Below, in pieces: positions 32,626-42,426 of a stretch of 64,000 nucleotides of DNA. How positions within the stretch are numbered: the stretch's first letter is position 1; every line of letters begins with the position of its first letter. The translations under genes and the position numbers were made by a program. The notes under the pieces were generated by a model. The model was not told the origin of the DNA and searched no databases. It worked only from the letters and a program-made list of their open reading frames with translations. Origin of the DNA: Porphyra umbilicalis (lineage: Eukaryota; Rhodophyta; Bangiophyceae; Bangiales; Bangiaceae); NCBI GenBank assembly GCA_002049455.2, contig KV918955.1, forward strand, positions 62,001-126,000. The letters are read 5' to 3'.

Positions 32626-33460
32626 ATCGATCCGCAGAGGGGGAGGGAGTCGTCAGGGGGGGGGGGGGGGGGGGGCAAGTCTGCTTGCCAAAAGTGGGGG
32701 GTTTGTGGGTGATGGGAGAGGGGGGGGCAGGCACAACGAGCCTGGTACTCGCGCCGTAGGCAAGCGGGCGGCCTTTTTTTATGCACTTGTGGCGGCGCTG
32801 CTCGCGCCACATGCTCGGGTCATCCCACCTACATCCGACGCGGCTTAGCTGGAGTTCACTCTTTTGCGATGCCTGACAGTAATTCCAAACCGTCGCGACG
32901 GACCGACCTGACCCCCTGCGATGACTTGGATCTGTCTGACGAGCACCGAACTGAGCCGGTCGGCTGACTGCCTCACAGCGCCTTCGGGCTGGTAGATGAC
33001 TTCGATCTGACGAGGACCAAAATAAAACGGACAGCTTACGGTCTGACAGCTTCACTGACAGCGCCTTCAGGCTGGTCGATGACTTGGATCTGAAGAGGAC
33101 TTAATGAAACGGTCAGCTTATGGTCTTACAGAGTCAATTTGCTGGTTGCAGCGCGCGCTGTACGTTGCAGACCAATGGAAAGGAGCGGTTGATGACATGG
33201 CGAAAGTATTCTGCGGTCGCCCAGCCAGATACGTTCGCAGTCAACTCCTCCCCCAGGGTGTCAGGCATGAAACCCTCATTTTTCTTACGATTGGGGCCTG
33301 TACGAGGCTCCAGTGAGGCCAGGACTCAGATGACGGGCAGCAGTGGCACCGCCGGAAAAGGCGGCCGGGGCGCAGCCACCCATGAATTTAAGCGCACCCA
33401 GCAACACCATGGAGCTCGAGCAGCTTTCGACCCGCCAAGCACCCTTCAGGAGCCAACGCA

Positions 33461-34275
33461 ATGGCCTCCTCCCCCTCATCCCCCGGGCCCCTGAGCCCTG
33501 AGTTTCGAATCCCCCGCCTGCCGACCGGCTCGCGCGCCCCCTCCCCCGGCGGCCACCCCACCCCAGCCGCGCACACGACGCTGGCCACCCCCCCCCATCG
33601 CCTGAGCGCGTCGCGGCGGCGTCCGACGCCCAGTCGGTCGGCGGGGCTGTGCCGTTTGTGCCAGCGCCCCTGCCCTGGGCGGCGGTCGCTGCGCCTCTGC
33701 CTGGTCGCGACGGGCCCTTTGTGGCCCAGGCGGGGCCGGTCGCCTCATCCGAGGCGGCCAGCCGTCCGCTGTCGCTTCTGTTGCCACCGCGGCGGGGTGG
33801 GCTTTCAGCTGGGCCACCCAATTCGGTTTGGGCGGGCGGCCGCGCGACGCAGGGTGGCGGCGGGCCAGCTGTTGGGACTGTGGAAGAGACGTCTGACCCC
33901 TTCGCTCCTCGCCGCGTGGCGGCGTTTGCTGCGAGTGGCGGCGGGGCCGCCGTCCCAGAGCCCCGGCAGGTGGCCGGCATTCGTCCTCGCACGGCCCGGG
34001 CGATCGAAGCCCGGGCCACGCGCGCCGAAAAGAAGGCGAGGCGACGCAAGCCACAAGTGTGGCACTGTAAGACTTGCAAAGTCGATTGCACCAGTGCCAA
34101 GAATATGTTGGCCCACAAGGCGTCCTCGGGCCATCAACGCAAGGCAGCCGAGCACGCTGGGACACCCCATTGTGGGACGTGTGACAGGACTTTTGAATCG
34201 GCTGGCCATTTGGCCACCCACATGCAGAGTCGACGCCACGCTTCGACTGCTGTTCGCTTGAATTTGAAGAAGTAA
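33461..34275 (+). CDS. Helitron accessory zinc-finger protein, copy 2
   Basis: ATG at 33461, C9 tract at 33588-33596 where the coding frame shifts by -1, end at 34275. The two C-x2-C-x12-H-x5-H fingers are unchanged from copy 1. The few replacements (for example G-H/R-DGPF and GT-E/V-EET) fall in the disordered N-terminal half. Either programmed frameshifting or an inherited disabling shift would explain the layout. Confidence 0.6.
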
Positions 34276-35433
34276 ATTTTTGTTTCGCGTCCGCGAGGCG
34301 TGCCCACTTTGGAAGTGCGCGTGGCCCGGTTGCCAAGCGGCGAACGCTGGCTTGGGGCGCTTGCAGACGATCCGCTGCCAAATCGGTGGAGGCGGGCCCA
34401 GTGATTTCGAGGGACGCTTGGATCAGAATCTAGCCGAAACGGTTGCATTTCTTTTGCGCCACAGCAGGAACATTACGCTCACATTTCTTTCGCGCCAGTG
34501 TGCCAACGTACGATCAGGTCTGCATATCTTTGGCGAGTGGAGTGTCGATGCCACTTCACACTCGAAATTCTTTGCACCGTGCATCTCGGATTCCTGGCGT
34601 CGCCGTCGTCGCGCCTGTCTTGATCCCGCGCGCCGTCACCGGCGCGATTGGTTCTTGGCGGGCGTGCCCGACACGCCGACGGCAAGGCGCCCCTGTCGGG
34701 CGCCGGGCCGCAGACCGAGACCGGTTTGACTGATCGACTGTTGGAGGGGGGAGTTCACAATTCGGACAGGACTTTCGTTTGCTGTATTGTACGGTCGTCC
34801 CCCTGCCGATTGCTTCGGGCATATAACGGGTTTTGGGGCGCCCGTACAATTCGCAAGGGATCTTGAGGTTGCAACTTTTGGTTGGTTCTCACACCACCAG
34901 GATTGCTTCTCAGGACAGATCCCTCCTCACACCCTGGTGTCTCGGCCGTGAGCTTTCGGGCTTTCGGTCGGGAGGACCAATCCGGCAGTCGGTACCCGTG
35001 AGGGACTACTGCCGGTGGACAGAGGAGCGAAGGCCCTGTTCGATTTATGAACGGGGGACCCTTTGCGGCTGGCACTGCGCCACGACCCTGTTTTGATTTC
35101 GCGCGAAGCGCTGCCCAAATTTGTGACGGTGCGGGACGGACGGCTTCGCGTGTCCCCACAAAGACCGACCCTGCGCTGACCCGCCTCCTGCCCTGAGCGC
35201 GCCACGATTTCGTCATCCAAATTGGAATCTGTTGCCCGTGCTGTTATCTTGAGCTGGACTGAGTTCGTGGTTGAGGGGGGACCTTGTGGATCTCGAGAGC
35301 GACCGATTTTGGAATCACGCGAAGCCCTTGCACTTTCGACCTCGCGGGACCACCAGATAGTTATCCATCGCACGTTAATTTGGCGTGCGTGGGAATAACT
35401 TTGTAGTTGTTTTCGTCGCGTACTTCATGCAAC

Positions 35434-38400
35434 ATGGCGGTCTCCGACGATGAAATTCGACCTGTCGCGAGTAGGGAGTTGCCTGCAAGTGAACCACAAA
35501 ATGCAGCAGGTGTCACCTCTGTTGTGGCTGCACAAGTTGAAATTGATCGTGCACTTGCGCTGAGCACCGCCATGGACGAAAAGCGACGTCGGAGACGCGA
35601 GCAAGACGCAGCACGAAGGGCACGCCTGGCGCAGGATCCCGTGGCTGCGGCGGCCGCGCGCGAGAGGGCTGCAGCGAACCGGGCGAGGCGCCGAAAACGT
35701 CTTCGCGACACTGATCCAGAAGCTTCCGCGTCTGTGCAAGCCGAGAATACTGCTGCCCATGCTGCAGCGCGGCGCCGGTTGCAAGCGGGTGCTGCAGTAG
35801 CTAGCGCCCATGGCTCAGCAGCTAGGGCTGACCTCCGTAGCCGTGTGGCTATCGACGCCCTTTCGTCAGATAGCGAGGGCTCCGAGAACGATGAGGAGAC
35901 GGCCGGCATGGAAGGGACTGCTCGGCCGCGGGGTCTTTGCGCGGCTGAGATCTTCTCTGGCGTCGAGGGCTACGATGTAGAGCCGTCCCACTTTGGTGAC
36001 ATGGACGTTGTCTGCCAGAAGTGCAAGGCGTACCACTGGATGGATGAACGCCTGAAGTCCTCTTCCGAGAGCCGCTCGCTTTTCTCAATTTGCTGCGGAA
36101 ACGGATCCGTGGACCTTCCGGCGTTCCCTGATCCTCCCGAGCCGCTGCGGGCATGGGCACTGGGGGAGACCGCACAAGGCAGAACAATTGCAAATAATTT
36201 TCGACTCTTGAACAATGCCATGGCCCTGACTTCTTCCCAGGGAAAATCACCCCCGCCGCTTCCTGGAGGAAGCGGCTGGGAGCCCGCCGTGCGCCTACAT
36301 GGAAAGCTCACTCACTACGCTGGCCCCCTCCTTGCAGCTGAAGGGCGCGAAGCCTCTTTCCTTCAAGCGTACTTCTTGGATTCTGAGGAGAACGGCGAGC
36401 GGTTGGCCGCTGTGTGCCGTGCTGTTGCTCACGGGAGAGGTGGCCAATTGGGATTTGGCCGCATCCCTGTGAGTGAGCTGGATACGACCTCGCGGGGGCT
36501 CTTTGACGCCGTTCAAATGCTCTATGGCATGCTCTTGAGGGAAAACAACCTGGTGAAGCAGTTTCTCACGGCTCGCGAGCGCGTGCAGGAGATTGAAGCT
36601 ACCACCGGCAGACCTGTTCCCAGCCTTCGTGTCGTTGTGCACGCGAATGCTGTTCCAGCGGGATGTCACGTCCGCGTGTACAACGATGCGGCGAGTACCA
36701 ACGGAGAGGTGGCCGCCGTTGTGCCTCAGAGTGATTTGGATGTGCCGTCGATGCCGCAAGGTACGGGACATTCCGGGGAGCTCAAGCGGGATGTTGTCCT
36801 CATGGTTCGCGCGCCACCTGAAGGGGCCGCTCCGCAAGGAATCCTGCGCAAGGTGAGCTTTATGAACTCTTGGTTTGATCCGACACGGTTTCCTCTGCTT
36901 TTCCCACTGGGCACCGATGGATGGCATGATGGGATTCGAAAAACCCGGGGAGGCAAGAAAGTGAGTCTGCTCGACTTCATGGCGTATCATCTGTTCACTC
37001 ACGAGGGCCAGTTCGCCTACCTACAGCGCTGCAAGCGGCTTTGGGGTGAATATGTGGTCGATCAATTTATCAAAGTCGAGCACGCCCGCCTGCTCTGGCA
37101 GCGGCTAAACCAGAAAAGCCTACGGTGTGAAATGTATAGTCGCGTGGTGGACGCTGTCAGGGATGGCTCGGCCGCAACGGGGCGGATCGGAAAAGGAGTC
37201 CTCTTGCACGCATCGCATGTTGCGAGCCCGAGGTACATGGCTGAGAACTTTGCGGACTCCATGGCTGTCGTACGTGCCTTTGGCAAGCCAGCCCTCTTCG
37301 GGACATTCACCTGCAATCCTCAGTGGAAAGAGATTCAGGATGCACTGCTGCCGAACCAGACGCCGAACGATCGCCCAGATTTGATCACACGCGTTTTCAA
37401 ACTGAAGCTGAAAGAGCTGATCAAAATGATCAAGGAGGACAATGTGTTTGGCTATTGTCTGGCATTCGTGATGACCATTGAGTTCCAGAAGCGTGGCCTG
37501 CCGCACGCTCACTGGCTGGTCATCCTGCGCCGGCAAGATGTGCCTCAGACGGCAGATGCGTACGACAAGTTCATCCGCGCCGAGATCCCAAAAGAGAGCG
37601 ACAGCCCATCACTGCGTGCTAAAGTGCTGAAGCACATGGTGCATGGGCCATGCGGATCCCACAACGTGGCGTCGCCGTGCATGGGTATGGATGGTAGCTG
37701 CTCCAAAAAGTTTCCCAAGGACCTCGCATCGGCCACAACGGCCACCGAGGACTCCTATCCAAACTACCGGAGGCGCTCGCCGCAGGACGGAGGGGAGTCC
37801 GTGGCCTTCACACGTGGCAATCGCGCGTCGCAGATCGACAATTCGTGGATTGTGCCCTACTCCCCGCTGCTTCTGGAGAAATTTGATTGCCACATCAATC
37901 TGGAGATCGTTTCCTCTGTCGCTGTTGTCAAGTACATTTACAAGTATATTTACAAGGGACCGGATAAGGCCATGGCGTCGGTTGTAGCAGCGACTCGGGA
38001 CGACGAAGGGGGCGAAGAGGTCGGACGGCAGCCCAGAGATGAAATACAGGAGTATCTGGACGCCAGATGGATTGCTGAGTGCGAAGCAGTGTGGAGGGGA
38101 CTGTCCAATCCAGTTATCTTTCGTGACCCTGCGGTGATGAAGATGCCCGTTCACTTGGAGAACCAGCAGCCCGTGTTCTTCGCGCCTGGAGAGGTGGAAG
38201 GTGTTGCGGCAACCGCACCAAAGGAGACAAAGCTCACAGCCTTCTTCTCCTTGATGCAGGCGCCAGATGATGGAAAGTCTCCCTCCACGACAGACCTCTT
38301 ATATGCGGACATCCCCAGGTACTTTACTTGGCAGACCAAAACGCGCAAGTGGCGGCGCCGCCAGCGCGGTGTGCAGAGATCGTCTGAAGATACGCCAACG

Positions 38401-40605
38401 ATGATTGGCCGGGTTCCTGGCCTCCACCCCTCCATGGGCGATGTTTATTACATGCGGCTGCTTCTTTACCGCGTGAAGGGACCTGGATCGTTTGTGGATC
38501 TTCGAACGTACGAGGGTTTCGTGCATCCCACATACAAAGATGCATGTGCAGCAAGGCAAATGCTGGCCACCAATGCGGTCTGGGATGAGACACTGACGGA
38601 AGCGGCTTCGTGGAAGATGCCGGCGGCTCTGCGGGAGCTGTTCGCGTCCGTGGTGGCTCTCATTGCTCCGGCTGATGTGCCCGACTTGCTGCAAAAGCAC
38701 TACACCGCTCTCTCCGAGGACATGACCTACAGATTGGCATCTCGGCAGGCACAGGGCTTGGACCTGGACGCTACCGAGGACGACCTGCGCCGCATTGTGC
38801 TGCTCGATATTAAAAAGCACATGAGAGCGCGTAACAGCTGTCTTCAAGACCACCAGATTCTGATTCCGGCAGCCCGAGTTGGAGAAGACGGGGAGGCGCT
38901 GGAGGTCCTCGGCGAAGCTCCTCCACCAGCCAGGAGGGCTGGCGGGCAAGCGCTCGCAGAACAGCTTCCAGGAAATCGGGATGAGCTCCTCGCTGCAGTG
39001 GCCCACCGTGTGCCGACACTGCAGCCGGACCAGAAAGTTGTTTGGGATGCAGTGAGCGAGTCAATCGACGGCTCCATGGGGAGATTATTCTTTCTGGACG
39101 CCCCTGGTGGCGCTGGGAAGACGTATATGGCGGAGACTCTCTTGAACTACACGAGAGGCAGCGGTCACATCGGGCTAGCGGTTGCATCCAGTGCAATTGC
39201 AGCAACTCTCATGCCGCTTGGCCGCACCGCGCACAGCCGCTTCAAAATTCCCATCGAGATCAATCAGACTTCGTTCTGCGGCTTCACGCAAAGCACTGAT
39301 GTTGCAAAAATGCTGAAGAAGACCAAACTGATTGTCTGGGACGAGGCGTCAATGGCACATCGTCACTGCTTCGAAACTGTGGACCGCAGCATTGTGGATG
39401 TGATGGGGCCAGACGTGGCGTCGCAAATCACATGGCTGGTGTGCGGAGACTTCCGTCAGGTTCCCGCAGTGGTACCCAAGGGGTCCATAGCACAAATCAT
39501 TCGTGCTTCTCTTCGAAAGTCACCGTTGATGTGGTCACGCTTCACGCGAATGCAACTGACGACAAATATGCGCGTGAAGACCAGGGCAGACGCAGGTCAG
39601 GCTGAGGAGGCCAGCCTTTTCGAGGCCTTTGGGAAATGGCTGTTAGCCATTGGCGATGGGGTTATCCGGTCCGCTGTGGTGCTTCAGACCGAGGAGTCAG
39701 CACGTGGCACACCTGCACAGGGCTTCGACTTAGAAACAGACCTGAGAGCAGCGCTCCCTTTGGCCTCAGGACAGGGCGGTGCCCGTCGCCGTTCGCCGAG
39801 GCCAGGAAGTACTGCCGCGGAGCAGTGTACGACGAAGATCCGCATCCCTCGGGCCATGTGTCTCCCGAAAGGAAGTGAGATGCAGGAGCTGCTAAACTCT
39901 GTGTTTCAAGAGATGAGCACGGTCAACCCCACGAACGCTGCCGCGCTGGACGCGATGGGAGAGCGCATGATTCTCACCACTCTGAACAAGGACGTTCTAG
40001 ACCTCAACGAATTGGCTATCGATCAGTTTCCAGGTCAGGCACGGACCTACTCCAGTATCGATACAGTCAGCGATGAGGACATGGAGCTCGCGGAGGTCTA
40101 TACGACAGAGTTTCTGAACACGATTGACCACTCCTCAGTGCCAACGCACGCAATGGTGCTCAAGGTAGGCATGACTGTCATGCTCCTACGAAACCTGGCG
40201 GCCCAAAATGGCGACTGCAATGGAACGCGGTACATAGTTACACGGCTTGGCGACAATGTCATCGAGCTCCGCCAAATTGGTACCAACAGGCGCATCCTCA
40301 TTCCAAAAATTGACGTGACCACCAGCGATTGTGGGCTACCGATCAAGCTCAAGCGACGGCAATTCCCCATCCGCGTGGCATTCGCCGCAACCATCAACAA
40401 AGCCCAGGGTGCCACCCTCAAGCGCCTTGGTCTATGGCTGCCGCAACCAGTTTTCGGACATGGGCAGGTGTCTGTTTCCACTTCCCGTGTTGGTGATCCG
40501 CGAGAAATCATTGTCGGAGCGCCTGCGGCCTATTATGATGACGCAGGGTACATTGTGACTGACAATGTGGTGTTCACGCAACTGTTGAACGACGATGCTG
40601 TTTAG
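35434..40605 (+). CDS. Helitron Rep-helicase (1723 aa, intact)
   Basis: Rolling-circle transposase of the Helitron. The ATG at 35434 is preferred over a TTG nine codons upstream. Order: Ala/Arg-rich N-terminus; a Cys-rich probable zinc site (VCQKCKAYHWM followed by ICCGNG, about residues 190-230); Helitron-like N domain; HUH nuclease with RGLPHAHW (His 691 and 693); catalytic tyrosines in KYIYKYIYKG (Y834 and Y838, four apart). A Pif1-type SF1B helicase follows with Walker A GGAGKT (1225-1230), Walker B WDEA (D1303, E1304), GDFRQVP, and the late motif INKAQGATL. It nicks and joins single strands and unwinds DNA. It has no stop or frameshift. No OTU, RPA or AP-endonuclease domain is fused, unlike some animal and plant Helitrons. 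Confidence 0.97.
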   Translation: MAVSDDEIRPVASRELPASEPQNAAGVTSVVAAQVEIDRALALSTAMDEKRRRRREQDAARRARLAQDPVAAAAARERAAANRARRRKRLRDTDPEASASVQAENTAAHAAARRRLQAGAAVASAHGSAARADLRSRVAIDALSSDSEGSENDEETAGMEGTARPRGLCAAEIFSGVEGYDVEPSHFGDMDVVCQKCKAYHWMDERLKSSSESRSLFSICCGNGSVDLPAFPDPPEPLRAWALGETAQGRTIANNFRLLNNAMALTSSQGKSPPPLPGGSGWEPAVRLHGKLTHYAGPLLAAEGREASFLQAYFLDSEENGERLAAVCRAVAHGRGGQLGFGRIPVSELDTTSRGLFDAVQMLYGMLLRENNLVKQFLTARERVQEIEATTGRPVPSLRVVVHANAVPAGCHVRVYNDAASTNGEVAAVVPQSDLDVPSMPQGTGHSGELKRDVVLMVRAPPEGAAPQGILRKVSFMNSWFDPTRFPLLFPLGTDGWHDGIRKTRGGKKVSLLDFMAYHLFTHEGQFAYLQRCKRLWGEYVVDQFIKVEHARLLWQRLNQKSLRCEMYSRVVDAVRDGSAATGRIGKGVLLHASHVASPRYMAENFADSMAVVRAFGKPALFGTFTCNPQWKEIQDALLPNQTPNDRPDLITRVFKLKLKELIKMIKEDNVFGYCLAFVMTIEFQKRGLPHAHWLVILRRQDVPQTADAYDKFIRAEIPKESDSPSLRAKVLKHMVHGPCGSHNVASPCMGMDGSCSKKFPKDLASATTATEDSYPNYRRRSPQDGGESVAFTRGNRASQIDNSWIVPYSPLLLEKFDCHINLEIVSSVAVVKYIYKYIYKGPDKAMASVVAATRDDEGGEEVGRQPRDEIQEYLDARWIAECEAVWRGLSNPVIFRDPAVMKMPVHLENQQPVFFAPGEVEGVAATAPKETKLTAFFSLMQAPDDGKSPSTTDLLYADIPRYFTWQTKTRKWRRRQRGVQRSSEDTPTMIGRVPGLHPSMGDVYYMRLLLYRVKGPGSFVDLRTYEGFVHPTYKDACAARQMLATNAVWDETLTEAASWKMPAALRELFASVVALIAPADVPDLLQKHYTALSEDMTYRLASRQAQGLDLDATEDDLRRIVLLDIKKHMRARNSCLQDHQILIPAARVGEDGEALEVLGEAPPPARRAGGQALAEQLPGNRDELLAAVAHRVPTLQPDQKVVWDAVSESIDGSMGRLFFLDAPGGAGKTYMAETLLNYTRGSGHIGLAVASSAIAATLMPLGRTAHSRFKIPIEINQTSFCGFTQSTDVAKMLKKTKLIVWDEASMAHRHCFETVDRSIVDVMGPDVASQITWLVCGDFRQVPAVVPKGSIAQIIRASLRKSPLMWSRFTRMQLTTNMRVKTRADAGQAEEASLFEAFGKWLLAIGDGVIRSAVVLQTEESARGTPAQGFDLETDLRAALPLASGQGGARRRSPRPGSTAAEQCTTKIRIPRAMCLPKGSEMQELLNSVFQEMSTVNPTNAAALDAMGERMILTTLNKDVLDLNELAIDQFPGQARTYSSIDTVSDEDMELAEVYTTEFLNTIDHSSVPTHAMVLKVGMTVMLLRNLAAQNGDCNGTRYIVTRLGDNVIELRQIGTNRRILIPKIDVTTSDCGLPIKLKRRQFPIRVAFAATINKAQGATLKRLGLWLPQPVFGHGQVSVSTSRVGDPREIIVGAPAAYYDDAGYIVTDNVVFTQLLNDDAV

Positions 40606-41948
40606 CCATGCTTTTTTTGTGTTGGCCGGATCATCTTTAGATAGCTACTTTGATATAATGTTTCATGATTCGCATGCTGTTTTTCGGTAGTTCCCGCCCA
40701 TACCAGATAGTGCAAAAAAATACATTTTCCATTTGTAACATAGCTTTTCGACGGGTAGTGAGAGGACCCTTTCACTCTGAGGCTGCTTGAATGCAACCTA
40801 ATGTCACAGACGAGGCGCTAGCCGGCCCACGGGCACTAGTACAGTATATTGCTGATGTCCCAATTTTGTCCTCATCGGCCAAGACCGGGACTGCTTTGTA
40901 AAACAGGCCAACCATTGGTCTAGAACAGCATCAAACAGCTGCTGAGTGCGTATCTTCGACGCGCCATTGGCTCTCCAACCGCCAGGTCCGTGCAGAATCG
41001 AGATTCTCCGTTTTCTTGAGATATTCTTCCTTTCTCAGTCGTCTCATGTGGTAAAGAAGCCCAAAGCAGAGAGTTATCGAGATTTTCTTCAGGATTCTCA
41101 GATAATCTCAGAAAAACGAGTGCGCCGATTGTGCGTTTGCGGGCCGTACGGGCACATTCTGTAACGATGAGACCCGACATGCACTGCTGTTGCTCCTCTT
41201 GGCCAATCACAAACGTCCCTGCATTGCTGTTGCACTCCCGTTCTCTGGCAATGAGGACAAAATTGGGGGATCAGCAATACACTCCACACCAAGGCCCAGA
41301 AATGGTCAGCAGCGCGCCTTCACTGCCTCCCCGCTCTCTTCCGTCGTTTCACCATCTTGTCATCTGGCCCCTCCGTCGGGCCTTTCACACCACCACTCCA
41401 TCGTCGTCACCGCACCGCCATGCTCTCTCTTTGACGCGCGCGCCGCATCCGCTCCTTCTTCGGGCCCGCGCTCCGCATCCGCCCCTTTTTTTGCCCCCCC
41501 CCCTTCCCCTTTCTTTGCGCCCGCGCGCCGCATCTGCCCCATTCTTTGCCCCCCTCCCTCCCCCCATCCGCACGCCATGCAAGTCGCGCTGTACTGACGT
41601 TCGTTTTTTTCCTCCATGCGTTTCACGTCCTTCCCCGTTCCCCCTTCCGGCCCCTGCCGGAGTGTTTACTCATCTCTTGTTCATTTCTTGAGGCATCTGG
41701 CGGCCTCCGCTGTCGACCTCCCCCTGGGTGTGGCGGCGCGCCGGGTGCTGTGTTTATTTGCTTTGCTGACCATTGTTTTATACTGAGAACCATACGACAA
41801 AGATGAAGATATCAAATGGGGACCGACAATGGGGACGCGACAACTGGAGAAGAGAAAAAGACACAGCGACAACTGGGTAAGAAAAAAGGGACCCAACGCC
41901 ATGGTGGTCACAAGAGCAAAGGGACAGGACGACTAGCCGTCATTACAG

Positions 41949-41973
41949 TGACGGAAGGATCATCCTTCCGTCA
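41949..41973. repeat. Perfect inverted repeat, 12 bp arms
   Basis: TGACGGAAGGAT and its exact reverse complement are separated by one C. It forms a tight hairpin or cruciform. Confidence 0.95.
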
Positions 41974-41975
41974 AT

Positions 41976-41994
41976 AGCGTCCATGATGGACGCT
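41976..41994. repeat. Perfect inverted repeat, 9 bp arms
   Basis: AGCGTCCAT and its exact reverse complement are separated by one G. It lies two bases after the previous hairpin. Confidence 0.95.
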
Positions 41995-42173
41995 GGCGCT
42001 GTACAGTTAGAGCAAAGCCAACAATGTCGGTCTATCACAACGTGTCTATATTGTTGGTGAAACGTGTCTAAATTCGCTTAATAGGCCACAGACGGCTGTG
42101 TGTCAATGTGAACGTGCCCTATTGAACGTCGAACCACCTCCTCGAATTTAGATAATTCCAACTCGGTTCGATA

Positions 42174-42196
42174 CAGTGTGTTCTCGTTATAAGAGA
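42174..42196 (+). repeat. Left terminal inverted repeat of pogo-like element
   Basis: Begins CAGTGTGTTC and ends ATAAGAGA. Preceded by the TA target duplication. Confidence 0.95.
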
Positions 42197-42426
42197 ATCG
42201 TCTACAAGAGAATTAACCCCGAAAAATCGATTTATCGGCGAATCAAGTCGACAACGGAGCTTACAGATCTGGTGAACCGGTTCGTCGCAGGTTCCTGAGA
42301 ATTCTCTGATGTCTTCGCAACAATTTTCAACGATCGCTCTGGCCAGCAGTGGCAGCGACACGCTGTCGTCGCCAGCTCCACAGCCCTGCCACTGTGGTAC
42401 CACAGGCAGAGTTTTGGAGAGCTGCC

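Larger units (their letters stand above)
31832..40605 (+). mobile_element. Helitron copy 2, full-length Rep-helicase
   Basis: Order of parts: start TCTACTCTCTTAAAG, minus-strand accessory gene A, zinc-finger gene, leader, intact Rep-helicase. It is near-identical to copy 1 where both exist, so the two share a recent source. The 3' terminus, which should be a hairpin followed by CTRR, is not placed; the end given is the Rep-helicase stop. This is the likely autonomous partner of copy 1. Confidence 0.85.
40606..42173. other. Gene-free stretch between Helitron and pogo element
   Basis: Lower GC than its surroundings. No gene supported. A pyrimidine-rich tract of C and T runs lies at about 41310-41600. 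Two adjacent hairpins lie at 41949-41994 (listed separately). The Helitron 3' end should lie in the first part, but no clean hairpin plus CTRR was found. Confidence 0.5.

Noticed and set aside
40836-40840. CTAG-T as the Helitron 3' terminus
   Set aside because: The preceding sequence forms no convincing hairpin, and copy 1 is truncated so the end cannot be confirmed by comparison.
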